DNA of 64,000 nt from Xylocopilactobacillus apicola (GTDB lineage: Bacteria > Bacillota > Bacilli > Lactobacillales > Lactobacillaceae), in the NCBI RefSeq assembly GCF_033095985.1, contig NZ_AP026802.1, positions 1,798,001 through 1,862,000 of the forward strand, given 5' to 3'. How positions within the stretch are numbered: position 1 is the stretch's first letter; every line of letters starts with the position of its first letter. The position numbers and the translations under genes are program-made. The notes beneath the pieces were generated by a model. The model had not been told where the DNA came from and did not search any database. It saw only the letters and a program-made list of their open reading frames with translations. Positions 18,236 to 26,600 of this stretch are shown piece after piece.

Positions 18236-18345
18236 AATGGCTTTTTGCCGCAAAACAATTCTACATCCAGAAAGCGCTTTTTGCAATATTTATTTTTCCA
18301 ACTGCCAAAAAAATTTTGCTAACGGTTTGCAAATCGTTTTTTTTG
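18236..18345. promoter_or_regulatory. Divergent control region with repeated TTTTGC motifs
   Basis: Between EIIA and the DeoR gene the element TTTTGC/GCAAAA recurs five times. The 12-mer GCAAATCGTTTT (18329-18340) reappears as GTAAATCGTTTTGCA on the minus strand at 21419-21405 ahead of lacD, so it is the best candidate for the DeoR operator. A TATACT-like -10 lies near 18354. Confidence 0.55.
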
Positions 18346-18389
18346 TGCTATTTTATACTTATCGCAATGAAAGGCGGATGATAAAGTCT

Positions 18390-19151
18390 ATGGATGCAAC
18401 AGCACGGCGCGCGGCTATTGTTAATATCCTCAAGAAGAATAATTTTATTAAGATCTTGGAGTTAAGCAAGTCTTTAAATGTTACAAGAGAAACTGTAAGA
18501 AGAGATTTATACAGCTTGGAAAAGAAGGGCATTGTTCGGACTGTACGTGGTGGTGCCGTACTGAACGTTGCGATGAACGAAACAGATTATGATCGCAGAG
18601 CGCAGGAAAACATTAAGGAAAAACATGTTATTGCCAAAGCTTTTGTCGATTTTGTCAGTGAGGGAGATACCATCTACTTAGATTACGGTACCACCAGTTT
18701 GGCTGTTGCCAAAATATTGAAGCATTTTTCAGAATTAACAATTGTCACCAATTCAATCCCGATTATTAACGAACTTTACAAAGTAAGTGGAATCGAAGTA
18801 ATTGTTTTAGGTGGAATTGTTAGAAAAAACGAAGGTGCTCTATATGGAAACAGTGCAATCAGTGCAGTCCAAGATATGGTTATAAACGTTGGATTTTTCT
18901 CTGGCAGTGGGATTACTCCTGAATATGGGTTAACGAACCATCACTCAGGCGAAGCAGAACTAGCCAGAGACATCATTAAACGATGCCAGAAAAAAATTAT
19001 TGGAGTTGATCACCACAAATTTGGCAAAGCCTTTCTTAACAAAGTTATGAAGATCTCTGAGATGGATGTTTTAATTACTGAAAATATTTCAGATGAGCAG
19101 ATCATTCATGATTTACAGTTAAATACCGACTTAATCATAGCTTCAAGCTAG
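18390..19151 (+). CDS. DeoR/GlpR family regulator
   Basis: 253 residues from ATG 18390. N-terminal DeoR winged helix (AAIVNILKKNNFIKILELSKSL, then TRETVRRDLYSLEKKGIVR) and the DeoRC sugar-phosphate sensor domain with the pattern YLDYGTTSLAVAK. An ATG at 18378 is in frame but directly abuts the ribosome site; longer frames upstream read through the promoter. It sits at the head of the EIIC-SDR unit, so it very likely represses both directions of this PTS locus until a phosphorylated sugar binds. Confidence 0.85.
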   Translation: MDATARRAAIVNILKKNNFIKILELSKSLNVTRETVRRDLYSLEKKGIVRTVRGGAVLNVAMNETDYDRRAQENIKEKHVIAKAFVDFVSEGDTIYLDYGTTSLAVAKILKHFSELTIVTNSIPIINELYKVSGIEVIVLGGIVRKNEGALYGNSAISAVQDMVINVGFFSGSGITPEYGLTNHHSGEAELARDIIKRCQKKIIGVDHHKFGKAFLNKVMKISEMDVLITENISDEQIIHDLQLNTDLIIASS

Positions 19152-19195
19152 TTTAAGTCAACAGATCTATTAGGAAGAGAAAAGAGATGATTTAA

Positions 19196-20548
19196 GTGCA
19201 AGTAATTCAATATATTGTTAATTTAGGACCTAGCGTTATGATTCCGCTGATTATTTTTATTGTTGGTTTGATCTTTGGAAATGGGATCGGCAAATCGTTA
19301 CGTTCAGGGATTTCAATTGGAATTGGCTTCGTCGGCATCGACTTAGTAGTTTCACTTTTGACAAATAATTTGGGCAAAGCCGCAGAGGCAATGGCCAAAA
19401 ACTTTCATTTAGGACTAGAGGTTATTGATATCGGGTGGCCTGGAACCTCACCAATGGCATGGGCTTCTAATATGGGATTAATCGCAATTCCGGTTGCAAT
19501 TGGAGTCAACCTCATCATGTTAGTAACTAAAATGACTAAAGTTGTTAATGTTGATATCTGGAACATTTGGCATATGGCATTTACTGGAGCAATTGTTCAA
19601 ATTGCAACCGGTAATTACATTTTAGGAATTATTGCAATTGCAATTCATGCTGCTATTGCATATAAGTTAGGTGATATTTACAAACCGGTCACTGATAATT
19701 TCTTTGAATTAGAAGGAATTTCTGTTCCGCACGGAACTTCAGCTTACATGGGTGTTTTTGCTAAACCGATTGACGATTTAATTGATCGGATTCCGGTTAT
19801 TAACAAAATAACTTTGAATTCAAAAACTATCGAAACAAAGTTTGGAGTTTTGGGGCAACCTTCAATCATTGGAGCTTTTCTAGGAGTTGTAATTGGATTA
19901 TTGGCTCGTTTCAGTATTGCCAAATCTCTCCAACTAGGAATCCAAATGGCAGCCGTAATGGTCTTAATGCCAGTTGTTGTTAAATTTATTATGGAAGGTT
20001 TAATTCCAATTTCACAATCAGCCAAAAAAGTCATGGATAAACGCTTCAAAGGCAGTAACTTCACAATTGGGATGGATCCTGCTCTGTTACTTGGCAACTC
20101 CGACGTTATTGCTGCTGGATTGTTATTCGTCCCAATAACCCTTTTAATTGCAATCATTGTCCCAGGAAATAAGGTTTTACCTTTTGGTGATTTAGCAACA
20201 ATTGGATTTTTCATCGCAATTGCAACGGGGGTTCACCACGGAAATATCTTTAGAGTATTAATATCTGGCTCATGTATTATGTTTATTACAATCTGGATCT
20301 CCAATCAAATGTGGACACTTCAAGATAAACTTGGTCGGGCAACTCATCTATTAGCAGCTGGCAAAAAAGTATCCTCTTTGGACCAAGCTGGTAGCCCAAT
20401 CACGTATCTTTTGACTAAGGGTTTCACACTTGAAATGTCAATTGGATTCTTTGTGATATTAATTTTATTTGTTAGTGCATTTATTTATACGTATGTAAGT
20501 TACAAAAAGGATCGCTTATATAAAGTAGATTCTAAGAAAAATAGTTAA
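19196..20548 (+). CDS. gatC: PTS galactitol-type EIIC permease
   Basis: 450 residues, GTG start. About ten to twelve membrane helices; family pattern GNGIGKSLRSGISIGIGFVG near the N-terminus and the conserved loop with SVPHGTSAYMGVFAKP. Membrane channel of a galactitol-family (Gat/Sgc) PTS, working with EIIA and EIIB encoded on the other strand at 17419-18198. The ribosome site is weak (AAGAGATGA). Confidence 0.87.
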   Translation: MQVIQYIVNLGPSVMIPLIIFIVGLIFGNGIGKSLRSGISIGIGFVGIDLVVSLLTNNLGKAAEAMAKNFHLGLEVIDIGWPGTSPMAWASNMGLIAIPVAIGVNLIMLVTKMTKVVNVDIWNIWHMAFTGAIVQIATGNYILGIIAIAIHAAIAYKLGDIYKPVTDNFFELEGISVPHGTSAYMGVFAKPIDDLIDRIPVINKITLNSKTIETKFGVLGQPSIIGAFLGVVIGLLARFSIAKSLQLGIQMAAVMVLMPVVVKFIMEGLIPISQSAKKVMDKRFKGSNFTIGMDPALLLGNSDVIAAGLLFVPITLLIAIIVPGNKVLPFGDLATIGFFIAIATGVHHGNIFRVLISGSCIMFITIWISNQMWTLQDKLGRATHLLAAGKKVSSLDQAGSPITYLLTKGFTLEMSIGFFVILILFVSAFIYTYVSYKKDRLYKVDSKKNS

Positions 20549-20569
20549 TTATAATTTGGAGGAAGATTA

Positions 20570-21376
20570 ATGGTAGTTAGTGATTGGTTAGACATTAAAG
20601 ATAGAGTATTCATTGTTACTGGCGGTTCATCAGGAATTGGAAACGCAATTGTTGAGGAACTACTTGCTGACGGAGCAAAAGTGGTTAATGCAGATTTAAA
20701 GCCAGGTAACGTAACTAATGAGAATCTAACTTACATCAAGACAGATGTTACAAACAAAAAAGAAGTCGATGATCTTGTTCAAAAGACGATTTCTATGTAT
20801 GGAACTATCGATGGGCTTGTCAACAATGCGGGCATCAATATCCCAAGAGTTATCACAGACCCCAAAGATCCCAACGGAAAATATGTTATTGATGAAGCTA
20901 ACTACGAAAAGATGTTTAACGTAAATGTCAAAAGCACTTTCTTAATGTCGTCTGCTGTAAGCAAAGTTCTTGTCAAAAACAAGTCGGGTGTGATTGTTAA
21001 TATGTCTTCTGAATCCGGCTTAGAAGGATCTCAGGGAGCCGGAATCTATTCTGGCACTAAAGGCGCGATTAACGGTTTTACTCGAGCTTGGGCAAAAGAA
21101 TTGGGTCAATATAATGTAAGAGTTATTGGAGTTGCTCCAGGGGTTCTCGAAGCAACTGGCCTTAGAACCTTGGATTACGAAGAAGCATTGGCTTATTCTA
21201 GACATGAATCAGTAGAGGATCTTCGAAAAGGTTATGCAAACACTTCAACAATTCCATTAGGTCGAAGCGGCAAATTAAGTGAAGTAGCTAATCTAGTAGC
21301 TTTCTTCCTTTCAGATCGTTCAGGTTATATGACTGGTCAAACTGTCAACGTTTCGGGTGGAAAATCACGCGGGTAG
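20570..21376 (+). CDS. SDR oxidoreductase, probable sugar-alcohol-phosphate dehydrogenase
   Basis: 268 residues. Rossmann motif TGGSSGIG, NNAG at the adenine pocket, catalytic Ser (NMSSESG) and YSGTKGA (Tyr-X-X-X-Lys). GGAGG precedes the ATG. It looks like sorbitol-6-phosphate 2-dehydrogenases of lactobacilli. Lying between the EIIC gene and lacD, it probably oxidises the imported polyol phosphate to a ketose phosphate. Specificity is inferred from context only; the usual galactitol-1-phosphate dehydrogenase belongs to a different (zinc MDR) family. Confidence 0.75.
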   Translation: MVVSDWLDIKDRVFIVTGGSSGIGNAIVEELLADGAKVVNADLKPGNVTNENLTYIKTDVTNKKEVDDLVQKTISMYGTIDGLVNNAGINIPRVITDPKDPNGKYVIDEANYEKMFNVNVKSTFLMSSAVSKVLVKNKSGVIVNMSSESGLEGSQGAGIYSGTKGAINGFTRAWAKELGQYNVRVIGVAPGVLEATGLRTLDYEEALAYSRHESVEDLRKGYANTSTIPLGRSGKLSEVANLVAFFLSDRSGYMTGQTVNVSGGKSRG

Positions 21377-21404
21377 TTTAATTGATTATATGAAAACTGC
21401 AACC

Positions 21405-21504
21405 TGCAAAACGATTTACAAGCTATTAAATTTTAAAAAAATTAAAATGAAGGCGTTTACTTTGATCAGTTTTTTCTGTTTTTTTGCAAAATAACTGGTA
21501 TGAT
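21405..21504 (+). promoter_or_regulatory. lacD promoter region: operator, cre-like site, extended -10
   Basis: TGCAAAACGATTTAC (21405-21419) matches the motif ahead of the DeoR gene. TGAAGGCGTTTACT (21448-21461) resembles a CcpA cre site. TGGTATGAT (21496-21504) is an extended -10 box, with no good -35. lacD therefore has its own promoter besides read-through. Confidence 0.6.
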
Positions 21505-21552
21505 AGATACGGAAATATTTATTAATGTAATGGCCTGAGGAGGTACTTTTTA

Positions 21553-22554
21553 ATGTCTGTAAAACTTACAGCAGATCAGATTAAACATCTTAAAAATTTG
21601 TCAGATAGCAATAACGTTATCTCAGCTTTAGCTATTGACCAGCGTGGATCTTTACAAAAGATGCTCGCAGCAGCAGCTAACAAGCCAGCCGATGAAACAA
21701 CAATCGTTGATTTCAAAAAAGCAGTTTCAGCTGAATTGACAAAATACGCAAGTGCAATTTTGTTGGATCCTGAATATGGTTTACCAGCAAGTAAAGTTCG
21801 TTCTAATGATTCTGGTTTATTATTATCATATGAGAAGACTGGTTACGACGCTACTGAACCAGGACGTTTCCCTGATTTAATCGATGATCAAAGCGCGCTT
21901 AGAATTAAAGAAGAAGGCGGCGACGCAGTTAAATTCTTGCTTTACTATGATGTTGATGAACCAGATTCAATCAACGATCGTAAGAAGGCTTTCGTAGAAC
22001 GTGTTGGTGCTGAAGCTAAAGAAAATGGTCTTCCATTATTCTTTGAAATCGTAACTTACGATGGCAAGAACGAATCAGCTTCGGAAGCAGAATTTGCTAA
22101 GGTTAAACCTCACAAAGTTATCGAAGCTACTCGTGAATTCAGCAAACCTCGCTACAACATTTCTGTCTTAAAACTTGAAGTTCCAGTTAACCAGAAATAT
22201 GTAGAAGGCTTCAATGGTGACAACGAAGTTGTTTACTCACAAGACGAAGCTAAGAAATACTACAAGGAACAATCAGATGCAACTGATTTACCATTCATCT
22301 TCCTCTCAGCAGGCGTTACTAACGAATTATTCTTAAAAGAATTACAATTCGCTAAAGAAGCTGGTTCTGAATTTAATGGTGTTCTTTGTGGTCGTGCAAC
22401 TTGGAAACCAGGAATCGAACCATTTGCTAAAGATGGCGAAGCTGCTGGTCAAAAATGGTTAGAAACTGAAGGTAAAGCTAACATCGACAGCTTAAACAAA
22501 GTTTTAGCTGAAACAGCTACTCCTTGGACCAACCGAGTTGAACAAGCTGACTAA
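21553..22554 (+). CDS. lacD: Tagatose 1,6-bisphosphate aldolase
   Basis: 333 residues, class I aldolase of the LacD family. Early motif ALAIDQRGSLQKML; Schiff-base lysine in VLKLEVPVN; LSAGV near the phosphate site. Splits tagatose 1,6-bisphosphate into glyceraldehyde-3-phosphate and DHAP, and LacD enzymes often also take fructose and other ketohexose bisphosphates. Ribosome site GAGGAGG is excellent and codon choice (GAA, GCT, AAA, CCA) is that of a highly expressed gene. No tagatose-6-phosphate kinase gene is in the window. Confidence 0.92.
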   Translation: MSVKLTADQIKHLKNLSDSNNVISALAIDQRGSLQKMLAAAANKPADETTIVDFKKAVSAELTKYASAILLDPEYGLPASKVRSNDSGLLLSYEKTGYDATEPGRFPDLIDDQSALRIKEEGGDAVKFLLYYDVDEPDSINDRKKAFVERVGAEAKENGLPLFFEIVTYDGKNESASEAEFAKVKPHKVIEATREFSKPRYNISVLKLEVPVNQKYVEGFNGDNEVVYSQDEAKKYYKEQSDATDLPFIFLSAGVTNELFLKELQFAKEAGSEFNGVLCGRATWKPGIEPFAKDGEAAGQKWLETEGKANIDSLNKVLAETATPWTNRVEQAD

Positions 22555-22575
22555 TTAGAAACTAATGAGCTTAAA

Positions 22576-22606
22576 AAGTTGATTCCAAAGGGGTCAACTT
22601 TTTTTA
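22576..22606 (+). terminator. Terminator after lacD
   Basis: AAGTTGA (22576-22582) pairs with TCAACTT (22594-22600), then seven T. The lacX ribosome site follows at once, so lacX is expressed by partial read-through. Confidence 0.85.
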
Positions 22607-22623
22607 TTAAAAAGGAGTTAAAT

Positions 22624-23514
22624 ATGTTTACCATTGAAAACGAAAATTTTCGTGCCACGATTAACCAAACTGGAGCTGAATTACAATCAGTTCAAAATAA
22701 AAAACAAGATAACTATGAATATATTTGGAATGATCAAAGCGGAAAATTCTGGCATCGCCATTCGCCGATTTTATTCCCAGCAGCTGGTCGTTCTAACAAC
22801 GATCAATACGAATTAAACGGCAAAATTTACCCGATGATGCAGCATGGTTTTGCCCGTGACTATCCGTGGAAGGTCACTAATCAAACAACCGAGCAAATCA
22901 CATTTGAGCTCCACGAAAATGCTGATTCTCTTAAAATTTACCCATTTAAATTCACTTTAGCTGTTACTTATCAATTGAATGATCAAGGCCTCAATGTTTC
23001 AACAAAAGTAACCAACAACACTGAACAAGAAATGCCATTCGCCCTCGGATTCCATCCGGCATTCAACACATTTACACGCAGTGATGGCAGTTTTGATGAT
23101 TATTCCCTGACCCTTGAGCCCGTTAATGGCAACATAAAATTCTTTGCGCCTGGCACTGCTCCTTTTATCAACGGTCAAATTGAAGATTTAAAAGAAAGTG
23201 ACGGAAATCAAATCCCCCTCACTCACGAACTACTTGATGATGGTTTTGTTTTAATTGCCAATACTGAAATCGATAAATCTACCCTTTCAACTCCTAATCA
23301 TGAGCGCAGTGTAACAATCGAGTGCGGCAACTTCCCTTATCTCAACGTATGGAGTCAAGAACATGCAAATGCGCCATTTATCTGTGTTGAACCTTTTGCA
23401 GGGCTTCCTGATATTGAATCAGATCAACCTACTGATTGGTATCACAAAAAAGGCAACTCGATTGTGAAACCCAACGAAACTACTGAGCTCCATTTCCAAA
23501 TTGATTTTAAATAA
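22624..23514 (+). CDS. lacX: Aldose 1-epimerase family protein, LacX-like
   Basis: 296 residues from ATG 22624 (AAAGGAG six bases upstream); an in-frame ATG at 22579 lies inside the terminator and is rejected. Galactose-mutarotase-like beta fold; motifs FPAAGRS, MMQHGFARD and GFHPAF with the conserved histidines. LacX proteins accompany lacD in lactic acid bacteria, presumably acting on sugar anomers; the precise reaction is not established. Confidence 0.85.
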   Translation: MFTIENENFRATINQTGAELQSVQNKKQDNYEYIWNDQSGKFWHRHSPILFPAAGRSNNDQYELNGKIYPMMQHGFARDYPWKVTNQTTEQITFELHENADSLKIYPFKFTLAVTYQLNDQGLNVSTKVTNNTEQEMPFALGFHPAFNTFTRSDGSFDDYSLTLEPVNGNIKFFAPGTAPFINGQIEDLKESDGNQIPLTHELLDDGFVLIANTEIDKSTLSTPNHERSVTIECGNFPYLNVWSQEHANAPFICVEPFAGLPDIESDQPTDWYHKKGNSIVKPNETTELHFQIDFK

Positions 23515-23535
23515 CATTTTCAGTTCTATAATATT

Positions 23536-23568
23536 GAGTGTTGATCAGTAATGGTCAGCGCTCTTTTT
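23536..23568 (+). terminator. Terminator of lacX (recurrent hairpin, copy 3)
   Basis: Same hairpin as at 9489 and 13805 but on the plus strand: stem 23536-23547 with 23552-23563, GTAA loop, five T. Two base changes relative to the other copies swap G-T and A-T pairs and keep the stem intact. Confidence 0.9.
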
Positions 23569-23577
23569 CTATTTGAG

Positions 23578-23612
23578 AAAAAAACCAGCCAGATCAATTT
23601 AGATCTGGCTGG
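23578..23612 (-). terminator. Terminator of the S8 protease gene
   Basis: Perfect 11-bp stem CCAGCCAGATC / GATCTGGCTGG (23612-23602 with 23595-23585), 6-base loop, seven T on the minus strand. A near-identical hairpin ends the EIIC gene at 28490-28524. Confidence 0.88.
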
Positions 23613-23646
23613 AAAATTACTGGTTGACATAGAACCCGCTTTTTGC

Positions 23647-26600
23647 TTATTTTAACCCTTGATATGTGATGTTTAGATTGTGACTAACAATATTTCCCGA
23701 TGAATCAATAACGGAAATTTGATACCGATTGAGCCCCGGTTTCAAATTAGCACTTACAGAGAAATTAACCGGAAATCCTGTACTTTGATTGTACAATCCA
23801 AAAGCTGGTGTTACTGAAACAACACTGTTATTGGCAAAAACTTTAAAGCCAGAATAATTATCATTAGCGGTTCCACTAATTACATATGGATTTCTCAAAG
23901 TTGTTACTTGATAATTTCCTTGTTCATCCTGACGCCAATTTTTGGAATCATTAAAACTAATTGTCGGCAAATTTGTATCAACTTTAAAACGAATCGAGCC
24001 GTCCACTAAGGTCTTGCCATTTTTATCAACCACATAGACCCAAATTGATTTATAACCGTTAGTCGGTAATTGAATTGTTTTCTTGAACGTTAAATTTTTT
24101 GGATCGTATTTAACAGCTTCTCCCGCAATTTTTAATGCTCCAACTGGTCTTTTTAGTTTACCTGAAATAGTATACATGCCATTTTCGGTATTAAAACCTT
24201 TCGTTTTGGTTGTGATAACTTTCGTGTCGCCAACTTTTTCCAAATCTTCGTCATTAAACGTCACTTGATCACTTGGATCATCGTCGTAAGAAGAATTAAC
24301 TGTAATTGTCACTGGCTCAGATACATTACCGTCGATATCTGTTGTCGTAATCGTTAATTTATTTACCCCGTAATGCAGATCTAATTTTCTAACAAAACTA
24401 CGATCAAAAAACAAATCATTTGCATTTATTATGACGTCTTTCTTGCCGCCTTTGATTGTAACTTTCGTAATTCCAGGATCAACGGTTCCCTTTACTTCGT
24501 AAGAACTTTTATCAGTATTAACCGTCTTGCCTGAGTCATTAATATAGATTGGACGTGTCTTCATTGCAATTACTGTTTTAACAGTTCGAATTATATTTTT
24601 GCCGTTAGGATCAGTAGAAAATCGGAAAATGCCGTCCGACGGAATTGGAACTTTGACGGAAAAGATATTGTTCGGATCAATTTTACCAAGTTTGCCGTTG
24701 ATATAAATATCCCGATTATACCAACCATTAATCGTCATCATTGAATTTTTGGCATCAACATATGGTGTTGCCGTCGAAATTCGTTGCCCATTTTGTAAAT
24801 TGTAAGTTACTAAACCTTGAGCAGATAAACCCGGCACGGGCATCAGTTTCTTGGTGTAACCGTAATTGCCAGCGTTATCTAGCACCCCAACTTCAATTTG
24901 ATTTTTACCACTCGTTAAACTAGCAACTTGTTCAGGAACCAACCGAACTTTAAGCGGATTCAACGAAACCTTTTTGCCAGAATCATCATAAAGGTTGTAG
25001 TTTTGTGGTACGCCATTGATCGTGGTATTCATCACGCCCATATTCTGGATCCCACTGTTTGAATCGCTCAAATCGACACTTAAATACAAGCCATTGGAAT
25101 CACGTTGTAATTGAATATTTGTTAGCTTGGGCTCCACAGTATCTACTTTAATAGGCAAATCTTGAGTTTGAATCAAAGAATTCGGTGTTGTCGGATTGAC
25201 CGTTAATCGATATTTATAATTTCCATCAGCGACTTTAACATTTTTTCCTTGTTTTTCGTCCCAAACTTTACCGTCCCAAGCCAATCCTTCATGCGTAGAC
25301 GTCGTAAAAGCACCACTTTTAGCGTCATAAAAAGATTTTCTAATATTGGTTTCTTGATCGATTATCTTTATAACCTTGTTATTAGAATCCACAATTTCAA
25401 AAGATGGATTGCGACCATTTTTCAGCAAGTAATAAGTTGGGTATGCGTAATCTTGATTTCCATCATTGTTTGGCGAAATTGCAACGGTTTCTGGTTTAAT
25501 ATGCTTCAAAATGCGACTTGGATCAGAACTAAAATCAGGCGCACTGTTTTGTTCTTTGCGAATACTTCTTGGTAAATTAGAGCCTAAAATATTACCATCA
25601 CTATCTTTAAAATAACCACCACCAAAAATGGAATCTTGACTCCAGGAAGGTTGATCAATAATCGGACTTTGACCCCATTTTCCATGGAAGCCAAGATAAG
25701 GAATTACTAAATTAGGTGATGATTCACTGTCAAATCCAATATAACCTTCAACAAATTTTTGATTTGGAAAATCCATCGGTAATGTTAAATGCACTACAAC
25801 ATTTTTCGTCCCATGTGCTGGAACCACAACCGTATTGCTATCAGTCGTTAAAGAGGCTTTAGAAATTCTCATTTCATTGACCTTGCGATTTAATTGATCA
25901 TTACTAGTCCAAGGACCACCATGATCATTAAAAGTGTATTTAACCTCTCGATCGCCCCGATTAGTTAAAGTTACGGTCATGTCAACGTTTTGACCAATTT
26001 CTTTTAAAGCAAAAGAACTGTCTCCCGTAGGCGTCGTTGCACTCACTCGATTATCAACTGCTTTATCTAATTGAATCAAGCCAGAGCCTTGCTGCCTTGG
26101 AGATACAAGATTGCCTTGACTACTAACATCTAACATCGGTTTTGCTGTATTCATCAGGCTTGTTTTCGCAAATTTAGTTAATTGATCTTTACTTAGATTA
26201 AGTCCTTCTTTTTTGAGACTTTCTGCTAAAATCGCCGTCGCTCCCGCAATAAAAGGCGTTGCCATTGAAGTACCGCTCATTGTCTTATAGCTATTTTTAT
26301 TTGCCAAGGACAAAATTTGACCCCCTGGGGCAGTAATATCTGGCTTAAATGAAAGATCGTTGGTTGGTCCCCATGAAGTAAACGAAGACATTTTACCACC
26401 ATTTAAACTAGCAACCTTTTGTTTACCAATCGAAATTGTATAAGTTGCTTGAGGTGCAGCATTGACAGCTTTTACAAGCGCTTTCCCGTCATTTGTCGTT
26501 ACACCCAGAGAAGGAAATGTTTCATCCCACGAGAAATTTAATTGAGAGTCATTTGGATTGTTATCAATTATTACAATCCCAACAGCTCCCCAAGCTTTAG

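Noticed and set aside
18237-18389. Extension of the DeoR regulator to 18237
   Set aside because: The extra 51 codons read through the promoter and operator repeats and do not belong to the DeoR fold.
22579-22623. LacX start at 22579
   Set aside because: The codons lie in the lacD terminator hairpin; ATG 22624 has a proper ribosome site.
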